The notes under the pieces were generated by a model. That model did no database searches, was not told the origin of the DNA, and worked only from the letters and a program-made list of their open reading frames with translations. A stretch of DNA of 9,909 nt from contig JBCBEX010000121.1 in assembly GCA_038528235.1 (NCBI GenBank), positions 1 through 9,909 of the forward strand. Direction: 5' to 3'. Every line of letters starts with the position of its first letter. The first letter of the stretch is position 1. The position numbers and the translations under genes were made by a program. Below, one piece after another: positions 1 through 7,127 of the stretch. This stretch comes from JBCBEX01 sp038528235. Its GTDB lineage: Bacteria > Bacteroidota > Rhodothermia > Rhodothermales > Rubricoccaceae.

Positions 1-396
1 GCCGAGGGGCCGGGCGAGCGCGTACAGGTCACCGGGCCCGCCGATGTGGCCCGCGTCTATGGGCCACGCCTACGCGATCTCCCGCGTGAGGTCTTCGTGA
101 CCGTCTTCCTCAACACCGCTGGCGTGATCGCAGGCGATGCGACCATCAGCGAGGGCGGCCTCGCCGCGTCCATCGTGGAGCCGCGTGCTGTCTTTCGCAA
201 AGCGATCCTCGAAAACGCCGCGGCGCTCGTGTGCCTCCACAACCACCCATCAGGCAACCCAGAGCCGAGCCGCGAGGACGTGCGCGTCACGAAGCAACTC
301 GTCGAGGCGGGCAAGCTCATGGGCGTGCCGGTCCACGACCATCTCATCATCGCCGGGCGGCAGTGGACCTCGCTCGCCGAACGGGGGCTGATGTAG
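1..396 (+). CDS. radC: RadC family JAB/MPN-domain protein, C-terminal part
   Basis: The reading frame is open from the first base, so the start lies outside the window; 131 residues are visible. These form most of the JAB/MPN (JAMM) metalloprotease-like fold typical of RadC. The metal-binding signature is at visible residues 80-93, LHNHPSGNPEPSRED-like, with H80, H82 and D93 as ligands, and the upstream acidic residue is probably E30 in REVFVTVFLN. The ending (VPVHDHLIIAG followed by a short tail) is the usual RadC C-terminus. The missing N-terminal part should hold the helix-hairpin-helix region. RadC was named for DNA repair, but its molecular role is unsettled in the literature, so the function is given by family only. 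It ends 69 bp before the next gene on the same strand. No terminator is visible between them. Confidence 0.95.
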   Translation, partial: AEGPGERVQVTGPADVARVYGPRLRDLPREVFVTVFLNTAGVIAGDATISEGGLAASIVEPRAVFRKAILENAAALVCLHNHPSGNPEPSREDVRVTKQLVEAGKLMGVPVHDHLIIAGRQWTSLAERGLM

Positions 397-465
397 GTCC
401 GCGCCCGGAGTTCACGAACTACGACCAGATGCATGGGTTGAGTACTGGCCACCAACTCACCTCCG

Positions 466-831
466 ATGGAACGCCTCCAATGCAAAGCCTGTGGCGCGTT
501 CGGCCTCGTGCCGATGGACGTCGAGGAAATCGAGATCGACGACGAGGTGCTCGCGCACGAGCCGGACGCTCGGTTCTACTCGTGCCACGTCTGCGGCGAC
601 AACTGGCTCGCGGTGCGGACCCAGAACGAAGGCCGCGCTACCGTGACCTTCGTGCATCAGATGGGACTCACGCCGACGCTCAAACGAGTGGCGCACTTGC
701 TCCCAGAAGCCGAACAGGATCGGGTCGAGCGATGGGAGTACTTCCGCGACGAGGACGAAATCGAGGAGGCGGAGTGGCAGGCGCACCTGACGCGTCGCCG
801 CGAAACGCTACGATCGATCTGCACGAACTGA
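466..831 (+). CDS. Small zinc-ribbon-like protein of unknown function
   Basis: This encodes 121 residues. Two CxxC knuckles, C6-KA-C9 and C40-HV-C43, are spaced as in a zinc ribbon, so one structural zinc is likely. The first knuckle sits at the very N-terminus (MERLQCKACG). The stretch between them is acidic (EEIEIDDEV), and the C-terminal half (about residues 68-118) is charged and probably helical, with RVERWEYFRDEDEIEEAEW. There is no signal peptide or membrane segment, so it is expected to be cytoplasmic. I do not recognise a named family. It could be a nucleic-acid- or protein-binding accessory factor, but nothing here proves that. The ATG at 466 places the first CxxC close to the N-terminus, which supports this start. 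No Shine-Dalgarno sequence precedes it. It sits between radC and a tRNA gene, without an obvious functional link to either. Confidence 0.75.
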   Translation: MERLQCKACGAFGLVPMDVEEIEIDDEVLAHEPDARFYSCHVCGDNWLAVRTQNEGRATVTFVHQMGLTPTLKRVAHLLPEAEQDRVERWEYFRDEDEIEEAEWQAHLTRRRETLRSICTN

Positions 832-885
832 GCAGCCCCGACTGGCTTTGCGCGGCTTTCACTAGGCCAAGGCCTGGCTGCGTCG

Positions 886-894
886 TATGTTTTG
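886..894 (+). promoter_or_regulatory. Possible -10/-7 element for tRNA-Pro
   Basis: TATGTTTTG ends 10 bp before the tRNA 5' end. It resembles both a sigma-70 -10 box and the Bacteroidota -7 element TAnnTTTG, with one extra T. I see no convincing upstream box, so this rests on position and partial match only. Confidence 0.25.
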
Positions 895-904
895 TGACTC
901 AAAT

Positions 905-978
<74 letters not shown>

Positions 979-987
979 CTTGCCAAG

Positions 988-1021
988 ACGGCTCTCACTG
1001 CCTGTGGGAGCCGTTTTTTTG
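988..1021 (+). terminator. Intrinsic terminator of tRNA-Pro
   Basis: An 11-bp stem (988-998 with 1004-1014; one T-G wobble) encloses a 5-nt loop and runs into seven T residues (1014-1020). The outer arms read ACGGCTC and GAGCCGT. It begins 9 bp after the tRNA discriminator base and also isolates the downstream accessory genes from the tRNA promoter. Confidence 0.9.
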
Positions 1022-1071
1022 TGGCTAGGCCGCCCACATCGGAACGAAGTCGGCTACTTGTGCAAACACGG

Positions 1072-1102
1072 TTGACCACGCACGGGTGAGCGGGTCTATT
1101 CT
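1072..1102 (+). promoter_or_regulatory. Sigma-70-like promoter before the acetyltransferase gene
   Basis: TTGACC (1072-1077, five of six matches to the -35 consensus) is followed after 17 bp by TCTATT (1095-1100), or after 19 bp by TATTCT (1097-1102); each matches four of six of TATAAT. The initiation point would be about 30 bp before the ATG at 1139. It lies just after the tRNA terminator, where a new promoter is needed. Confidence 0.4.
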
Positions 1103-1138
1103 GGTGTTCTTCCAACGTCAGCGCAAACGACTACGCAC

Positions 1139-1618
1139 ATGGCCCTCACGTCGCCCACCCAGGCCTTCTCCATCTGCCAAGCTTCGGTCGCCGACCTGGA
1201 CGACTTGGCGCGTCTGTTTGATGCCTACCGCCAGTTTTACCGGCAAGACACAAATCTGGACGGCGCACGGCGTTTTCTCCAAGCACGAGTTGAAGCAGTC
1301 GAGTCGGTCATCCTGATAGCGAGAGGTGCCGAAGAGGGCAGGGCGGTTGGGTTCACGCAGTTGTACCCGTTCTTCTCCTCGGTGCGCATGCAGCGCCTGT
1401 GGGTGCTGAACGACCTGTTCGTGGCTGCGTCAGCGCGCCGAAAAGGCATAGCGCGGGCGCTCATGGAAGCGGCCCACACGTTTGCTGCGGAGACAGGAGC
1501 CGCAGGCGTCCAGTTGTCTACGGAGCGCACCAACCACGCCGCACAGGCGCTCTACGACGAGCTCGGCTACGTGCGCGACGACGACTTCTGGACCTACGAG
1601 TTCAGTCTCAAAACCTGA
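1139..1618 (+). CDS. GNAT family N-acetyltransferase
   Basis: This encodes 159 residues, the normal length for a single-domain GNAT enzyme. Such enzymes transfer the acetyl group of acetyl-CoA to an amine on a small molecule or protein. The acetyl-CoA pyrophosphate loop (motif A) is at residues 91-110: beta-4 NDLFVAASAR followed by R100-R101-K102-G103-I104-A105, matching the R/Q-x-x-G-x-G/A pattern. Motif B is at about 125-144, ending in N132-AAQALY139-ELGY, where the tyrosine is the usual general acid. The N-terminal part (ASVADLDDLARLFDAYRQFY) is the variable substrate-binding region. The acceptor substrate cannot be read from sequence. It may share a transcript with the small gene 38 bp downstream. 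Base composition looks lower in GC than the suf genes, in line with an accessory locus. The start follows no Shine-Dalgarno sequence but fits the fold. Confidence 0.9.
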   Translation: MALTSPTQAFSICQASVADLDDLARLFDAYRQFYRQDTNLDGARRFLQARVEAVESVILIARGAEEGRAVGFTQLYPFFSSVRMQRLWVLNDLFVAASARRKGIARALMEAAHTFAAETGAAGVQLSTERTNHAAQALYDELGYVRDDDFWTYEFSLKT

Positions 1619-1656
1619 ATCACTACACACTGAGACACGCACAATTGCGACACACC

Positions 1657-1878
1657 ATGACGTCCTGGCGCCGAACGAACAACCGAGCCAAACGTGATCT
1701 CCACTTCCTCGACCGGGAAGGTATGGTCGCGTGCAACCCGCGTGATGTGGAGGCAGCACACCGCGCCGAGGTAGAGGGTATCGCCACAACGGACGCATTG
1801 GCTGTGACTTGCAAGAAGTGCTGGGTCGTGATTCGCGCTGACGGGGGCGTGCACGGGCGAGTAGAGCCGTACACGTAG
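1657..1878 (+). CDS. Small Cys-containing hypothetical protein (73 aa)
   Basis: The ATG at 1657 opens a 73-residue frame, 38 bp after the acetyltransferase stop. It continues a longer open frame, but only this part reads like protein. The core is residues 24-56: a VACNPRDVEAAHRAEVEGIAT-like stretch followed by AVTCKKCW. Cys26, Cys52 and Cys55, with His16 or His35, could form a metal site. The mixture of a CNPRD turn, an AAHRAE helix and a CxxC end looks like a conserved mini-domain, and I have the impression of similar short proteins in other genomes, but I cannot name a family. There is no signal peptide. It may be co-transcribed with its upstream neighbour. Function unknown. Confidence 0.65.
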   Translation: MTSWRRTNNRAKRDLHFLDREGMVACNPRDVEAAHRAEVEGIATTDALAVTCKKCWVVIRADGGVHGRVEPYT

Positions 1879-1916
1879 TGCTCGCAAGTGCGGCGCGGTA
1901 ACCAGATTGTGAGGCC

Positions 1917-2477
1917 ATGACTCAGCTACCAGCCACCCTTGACCAGATTCAGCAGGCCGTGCAACGTGGTCGGCGCTTCAAGTATCTCTTCTTCTGGGGA
2001 CACAGGCCGCGCTCCGACGGGCAGGTAGATCGAGCATGTCTCTCGCAGTGGTACACGGCGCCGTTCAGCGTTGATGGACACCGATATCCAACGGCTGAGC
2101 ACTTCATGATGGCCGAAAAAGCGCGGCTGTTCGGCGATGAAGACATGCGACAACGCATCATCACTGCCACTCACCCGGGCGCGGCCAAGAAGCTGGGCCG
2201 GCAGGTGCGCGGGTTCAAGGACGCCACCTGGCAGCGCGCCCGCTTCGACATCGTCGTGCGGGGCAACCGGGCGAAGTTTGAGTAGAACGAAGCGCTCGGT
2301 GAGTTCCTCCGTCGAACAAATCAGCGGGTCCTCGTCGAAGCGAGCCCGCGCGATCGGATCTGGGGCATCGGGCTCACAGCGGATGATCCACGAGCAGCCA
2401 ACCCGTTGTCCTGGCGTGGAGCGAACCTGCTCGGCTTTGCGCTGATGGAGGCGCGCTCCGCCCTCCTGGGTGACTAG
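1917..2477 (+). pseudogene. NADAR (YbiA-like) family gene interrupted by an in-frame TAG
   Basis: Family members act as N-glycosidases. E. coli YbiA clears reactive riboflavin-pathway intermediates, and other NADAR proteins act on ADP-ribosylated substrates. The frame starts at ATG 1917 and gives 122 residues with clear family motifs: FKYLFFWGHRP (21-31), QWYTAPF (44-50) and YPTAEHFMMAEKA (57-69, with the conserved Glu61). Codon 123 (2283-2285) is TAG. The same frame then continues for 63 codons to TAG 2477 with the expected C-terminus, including RDRIWGIGLTADDP and WRGANLLGFALMEAR. No frame shift is needed. Homologues usually have Gln or another polar residue here (KFxQN), and CAG to TAG is one base change. 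The truncated product would lack the conserved DxxWGIGL segment, so it should be inactive unless the stop is read through or is a sequencing error. The full length would be 186 residues. Confidence 0.88.
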
Positions 2478-2490
2478 GTCTCGTCCTAAC

Positions 2491-2525
2491 GAAAAGCGGG
2501 AGCAGCCTGTGAGCCACTCCCGCTT
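2491..2525 (-). terminator. Intrinsic terminator of the suf operon
   Basis: A 9-bp perfect stem (2494-2502 with 2517-2525, AAGCGGGAG/CTCCCGCTT) encloses a 14-nt loop. Read on the minus strand it is followed by TTTTCGTT. It lies 24 bp past the sufD stop codon and faces sufD transcription. The plus-strand side lacks a T run, so it should work mainly for sufD. Confidence 0.8.
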
Positions 2526-2548
2526 CGGTGTCAGATGCCGAGTCGTCG

Positions 2549-3904
2549 CTAGCCGTGGAGCCGCGTTTCGACGCGGTCGAGGAGGTAGCCCTTCAGCGGC
2601 TCGACCTTGATCTCTTCGAGCACCTCCCCAGCAAATGCCTGCAAGAGCAGCGCCTCGGCCTGGCGCTTGCCGATGCCGCGCGCGCGAAGGTAGAACAGCG
2701 CCTCGGCGTCGAGTTGGCCCGTGGCGGAGCCGTGCGAGCACTTCACGTCGTCGGCGTAGATCTCCAACTCGGGCTTGGCGTAGTTGCGCGCGTTGTCGCT
2801 CAGCAGCACGGCCGCACTCTGCTGGTAGGCGTTGATGCGCTGGCTGTCGCGGCGCACGAGCACGCGGCCGTTGAAGACGCCCATCGCCTTGTCCGTGAGG
2901 ATGCCCTTGTAGAGCTCGTTCGACTCGCAGTCCTCGGCGGCGTGGTCGAGCGTGGTGTGGTTGTCAACCTGCGCGTTGCCCTGGGCCACGTAGAGGCCGA
3001 GCAGGTGCGTGTCGCAGAAGGGTGCGCCGGGCAGCAGCGCGAGGTTGTTGCGCACGAGGCGGCTCGCGAGCGTCACCGTGATGGTCGAGCAATACGACTG
3101 CGTCTCCTGCACGAACTGGCTCGCGCGGATCTGCGAGGCGGCGTCGCCCTCGTCCTGGATGAGGTAGTGGTCGAGGCTGCCTTCCTCGGCAACGTAGGCC
3201 TCGACGGCGTAGTTGCCCAGCGTCTTGGCGCCGGAGCGGGTGCTCACCTGCGACTCGATGATCGTCGCGTTGGCCTGCGCTTCCACGACGAACAGGTGGC
3301 GCGTCTGCACGACGGCATCGTCGTCGGTGTCGAGGACCGAGATGATGTGGATCGGCTTCTCTACCTCCACGCCTTCCGGGACGTGCACGAAGACGCCGTC
3401 TTGGTCGAACGCGGTGTTGAGCGCGGCGAAGGCGTCGTCCTCGATCTGGAGGTGCTTGCCGTAGTGCTTAGCGACGAGGTCCGGGTAGTCGTGGAACGCC
3501 TCGCGTAGCCCTTCGAGCGTGACGCCGTCAGGCAGCGCGTCCCAGTCGGAGAGCGCCTCGATGTAGACGCCGTTGACGACGACCACCGTGTAGGCGTCGA
3601 GGTCGGGGATGCGGAACGGGTCGAGGTCGGCCCCGACGAGGCGGGTGTCGTCGGTGAAGTGCGGGAACGCGTAGCCGTGGCGGAGTGCGCGCTCGACGTT
3701 GGTGTACTTGTACGCTTCGCGAATCGCGCGGACGGAGCGCCGACCGGGTAGGCCGAGCGCTTTGAACGTCTCGAAGGCGTGGCGACGGAGCGCCTTCACG
3801 CGGTCGGGCGTGCCGTTGGTGCCTCGAAGTGCGTAGGCCTTCTCGTAGGCTTCGACGGCGCGCTCGACGAACGGCGGGGCGGTAGAGAGGACGGGGGGCT
3901 GCAT
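2549..3904 (-). CDS. sufD: Fe-S cluster assembly protein SufD
   Basis: This encodes 451 residues and is a paralogue of SufB in the SufBC2D scaffold complex, which builds Fe-S clusters in the cytoplasm. The N-terminal helical region (1-150) precedes the beta-helix core (about 165-400), where DQDGVFVHVPEGVEVEKPIHI opens the solenoid. The DNHTTLDHAAEDCESNELYKG stretch (314-334) is characteristic. VKCSHGSATGQLD (387-399) contains His391, equivalent to the functionally important His360 of E. coli SufD. The helical C-terminal part (RARGIGKRQAEALLLQAF) contacts SufC. I chose ATG 3904, because upstream codons in the same frame run through the repeat-rich spacer and are not family-like. It is the last gene of the operon, separated from sufC by 88 bp filled with an inverted repeat. 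A terminator follows. No Shine-Dalgarno sequence is seen. Confidence 0.96.
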   Translation of the reverse strand: MQPPVLSTAPPFVERAVEAYEKAYALRGTNGTPDRVKALRRHAFETFKALGLPGRRSVRAIREAYKYTNVERALRHGYAFPHFTDDTRLVGADLDPFRIPDLDAYTVVVVNGVYIEALSDWDALPDGVTLEGLREAFHDYPDLVAKHYGKHLQIEDDAFAALNTAFDQDGVFVHVPEGVEVEKPIHIISVLDTDDDAVVQTRHLFVVEAQANATIIESQVSTRSGAKTLGNYAVEAYVAEEGSLDHYLIQDEGDAASQIRASQFVQETQSYCSTITVTLASRLVRNNLALLPGAPFCDTHLLGLYVAQGNAQVDNHTTLDHAAEDCESNELYKGILTDKAMGVFNGRVLVRRDSQRINAYQQSAAVLLSDNARNYAKPELEIYADDVKCSHGSATGQLDAEALFYLRARGIGKRQAEALLLQAFAGEVLEEIKVEPLKGYLLDRVETRLHG

Positions 3905-3906
3905 CA

Positions 3907-3996
3907 GAAGTGCGAACGTTTGGAAGTGTGAACGTATGAATGTGGGGGGTGCAAGCAGACGTTCACACGTCCAGACCTGCACACGTCCGCACTTAG
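3907..3996. repeat. Imperfect inverted repeat filling the sufC-sufD spacer
   Basis: The left arm 3907-3938 (starts GAAGTGCGAACGTTTGG) and right arm 3956-3996 are inverse complements. The inner 18 bp match at 16 positions, sharing GTGTGAACGT, and the outer block AAGTGCGRACGT matches at 11 of 12. The right arm carries a few extra bases. The 17-nt loop contains GGGGGG. The right end overlaps the sufC stop codon, and the left end is 3 bp from the sufD ATG. CACACGTCC occurs twice in the right arm (3964-3972, 3980-3988). The transcript could fold into a hairpin between the two cistrons. Confidence 0.75.
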
Positions 3997-4757
3997 GCCG
4001 GAACGGCGATGTCCTGCTTGATCCAGTCGTAGCCCTTGGCTTCGAGTTCGAGCGCGAGCTCCTTGCCGCCCGACTTCACGATGCGGCCGTTCACGAGGAC
4101 GTGCACGTAGTCCGGCTGGATGTAATTCAAGAGCCGCTGGTAGTGCGTGATGAGGAGGAACGCACGGTTCTCCGAGCGGAGCTTGTTTACGCCGTCCGAC
4201 ACCACCTTGAGCGCGTCGATATCGAGGCCGGAGTCGGTCTCGTCGAGGATGGCGAGCTTCGGGTCGAGCATCGCCATCTGGAAGATCTCGTTCTTCTTCT
4301 TCTCGCCCCCGGAGAAGCCCTCGTTGACCGAGCGCCCAATGAGGTTGTTGCTCAGGCCGACGAACTCGGCCTTCTCGCGCATGAGCTTCAGGAAGGCGCT
4401 CACGCTGAGCTCCTCCTCGCCGTGGTGCGCGCGCTTGGCGTTGACCGCCGCGCGCATGAACTGCATCGCGCTCACGCCGGGGAGCTCGACCGGGTACTGG
4501 AATGCCAGGAAGACGCCTTCGCGGGCGCGCTCTTCGGGGTCCATTTCCAGCAGGTCCTCGCCGTCGAAGTCGACCGAGCCTTCGGTGATCTCGTAGTCCT
4601 CGTGGCCGGCAAGGATGGAGGCGAGGGTGCTCTTGCCGGAGCCATTCGGCCCCATGATGGCGTGGACCTCGCCCGGCTTGATGTCGAGGCTCAGGCCCTT
4701 GAGGATCTCGTGCTCGTTGTCCTCGACGCGGGCGTGGAGGTTGGAAATGGTCAGCAT
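3993..4757 (-). CDS. sufC: Fe-S cluster assembly ATPase SufC
   Basis: This encodes 254 residues, the usual length for this ABC-type ATPase, which drives conformational change in the SufBC2D complex. The ATPase motifs appear in order: Walker A GPNGSGKST (36-44), Q-loop Gln87 in AFQYPVELPG, signature FSGGEKKKNE (148-157), Walker B AILDETDSGLD (169-179) with catalytic Glu173, and switch His205 in LITHYQRLL. The KKKNE signature and the LDIDALKVV stretch are SufC-specific and separate it from transporter ATPases. ATG 4757 starts the family N-terminus MLTISNLHA. The 27 upstream in-frame codons fall in repeat-rich spacer and were left out. It sits between sufB (102 bp away) and sufD (88 bp away), and both spacers carry related repeats. 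No Shine-Dalgarno sequence precedes the start. Confidence 0.98.
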   Translation of the reverse strand: MLTISNLHARVEDNEHEILKGLSLDIKPGEVHAIMGPNGSGKSTLASILAGHEDYEITEGSVDFDGEDLLEMDPEERAREGVFLAFQYPVELPGVSAMQFMRAAVNAKRAHHGEEELSVSAFLKLMREKAEFVGLSNNLIGRSVNEGFSGGEKKKNEIFQMAMLDPKLAILDETDSGLDIDALKVVSDGVNKLRSENRAFLLITHYQRLLNYIQPDYVHVLVNGRIVKSGGKELALELEAKGYDWIKQDIAVPA

Positions 4758-4786
4758 GGTTCTGGGGTCGTCAGAAAGGAGGTGGA

Positions 4787-4849
4787 GAAGTGAAGGCGGA
4801 GGGTGCATACCGGGACGTTCACACATCCACACGTGCATACCTCCATACC
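4787..4849. repeat. Degenerate repeat element in the sufB-sufC spacer
   Basis: Bases 4798-4844 align with 3944-3988 in the sufC-sufD spacer. GGNGGGTGCA matches at 9 of 10, GACGTTCACAC is identical over 11 bp, and the next 20 bp match at 15, with a 2-nt gap. GTGCATACC is repeated exactly at 4803-4811 and 4833-4841. The left edge GAAGTGAAGG (4787-4796) matches the outer word of the sufC-sufD and hemW elements. The right end is 10 bp from the sufB stop codon. Confidence 0.7.
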
Positions 4850-4859
4850 GGCGCAGCCG

Positions 4860-6329
<1,470 letters not shown>

Positions 6330-6361
6330 AGCGGTAGGGCGAGGTTCCGGGGAGGCCCGAG

Positions 6362-6367
6362 ATTGTA
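6362..6367 (-). promoter_or_regulatory. Possible -10 box for sufB
   Basis: On the minus strand TACAAT lies 32 bp before the sufB ATG and matches five of six of TATAAT. No good -35 box sits at 16-18 bp spacing (TCCAGA at 17 bp is poor), so an activator or another sigma class may be needed. This is the only AT-rich hexamer close to the start. Confidence 0.3.
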
Positions 6368-6425
6368 ACGGCCAGGGGTTCAGGTCTGGAGCCGGCGTCA
6401 CCAGGACGCAGCAGCGGGTGGGGCG

Positions 6426-6507
6426 CAGAGAGGGTGTGCGCAGAAGGGGGCCGCGAGAGGTAGGTGGACCAGTGCCGCGGCGGCTGTGGCGATACCAGAG
6501 AGGGTGT
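6426..6507. repeat. 12-bp direct repeat CAGAGAGGGTGT in the sufB upstream region
   Basis: Exact copies lie at 6426-6437 and 6496-6507, 70 bp apart start to start, about 97 and 167 bp upstream of the sufB ATG. On the minus strand each reads ACACCCTCTCTG. They could be paired protein-binding sites or a chance repeat in purine-rich sequence. Confidence 0.45.
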
Positions 6508-6709
6508 AAGGGGTTCCCCCACAACCGCGTCTACGGCCAGGTTCACCGAAGGCGCATAGCCGCACGACAGTTGTTGTTAAATCGTTCTAAACGGCCATCG
6601 AAGATAGAGGCGAGGGTGCGCGCAGCGAAACCAGGTAAACCCCGTATCGTTCGGGTACCTCACGCTCACTCGCTCCGCACACTGGTCCTATCTACCGTCC
6701 CTCCGGCTC

Positions 6710-7093
6710 ATGTCTGTAACCCTCGACAGCCCAGCCCCCGACCACGCTTCTGCCGATGGTGCTGCCATCCAGATCACCGAGCGAGCCGCCGCCAAGCTTC
6801 GCGCCATCGCCGACCAGGAGGGCGTGGACACGGACGGTGCCTACCTTCGCGTAGCCGTCGTGCCAGGCGGCTGCTCCGGATTGACCTACGACCTGGGCTG
6901 GGACACCACCCGCCGCGACGAGGACGAACTGCTGGAGGCACACGACCTCCGCATCATTTTCGACCTGAAGAGCTTCCTCTACTTCGAGGGCTCCACGCTC
7001 GACTTCTCGGACGGCCTCGAAGGCCGCGGCTTCCACTTCGAGAACCCGCAAGCGATGCGCACCTGCGCGTGCGGCGAATCGTTCTCGCTGTAG
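6710..7093 (+). CDS. sufA: A-type Fe-S carrier protein, HesB/IscA/SufA family
   Basis: This encodes 127 residues with the A-type carrier fold, which receives clusters from the scaffold and passes them to apo-proteins. The three family cysteines are present: Cys55 in VVPGGCSGLTYDL, and Cys119 and Cys121 in the C-terminal TCACGESF. The N-terminal ITERAAAKLRAI helix (22-33) and the FEGSTLDFSDGLEGRGFHFENP segment (92-113) are standard. Residues 1-18 are an extra acidic and Pro/Ala-containing extension. The symbol sufA is given because of the neighbouring sufBCD genes; erpA or iscA would fit the sequence equally well. It is transcribed away from sufB from the shared control region and is followed 34 bp later by the 2H-phosphoesterase-like gene, probably on one transcript. 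A TATCTA hexamer at about 6688-6693 lies very near the start, and its role is unclear. Confidence 0.93.
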   Translation: MSVTLDSPAPDHASADGAAIQITERAAAKLRAIADQEGVDTDGAYLRVAVVPGGCSGLTYDLGWDTTRRDEDELLEAHDLRIIFDLKSFLYFEGSTLDFSDGLEGRGFHFENPQAMRTCACGESFSL

Positions 7094-7127
7094 GCTGACT
7101 CGCACCCCGATCCTGAATCTCGACACG

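Larger units (their letters stand above)
6330..6709. other. Divergent control region between sufB and the sufA-like gene
   Basis: This 380-bp stretch has no convincing gene on either strand. The open frames across it are extensions of the sufB frame or shadows, with Pro/Arg-rich translations. It must hold the promoters of both units. Visible parts are TACAAT near sufB (6362-6367), the 12-bp direct repeat CAGAGAGGGTGT (6426-6437 and 6496-6507), and an AT-rich island around 6571-6592. That island includes GTTAAATCGTTCTAAAC (6576-6592), which has weak dyad ends (GTTnA/TnAAC) and could be a regulator site. I see no known IscR or Fur box and no riboswitch-like fold. Confidence 0.6.

Noticed and set aside
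832..893. Possible terminator after the zinc-ribbon gene (GCAGCC...GGCTGC with inner AGGCCAAGGCCT)
   Set aside because: The arms are short and far apart, the inner stem has only a 2-nt loop, and the following T run is four bases and better explained as part of the tRNA promoter.
2528..3508. 326-codon open frame on the plus strand
   Set aside because: It lies opposite sufD. The Val/Leu/Arg/Glu-rich translation with no recognisable motif is typical of the shadow frame of a GC-rich gene.
3936..4793. 285-codon open frame on the plus strand
   Set aside because: It is the shadow of sufC, whose ATPase motifs on the minus strand are complete. It also crosses the repeat spacer.
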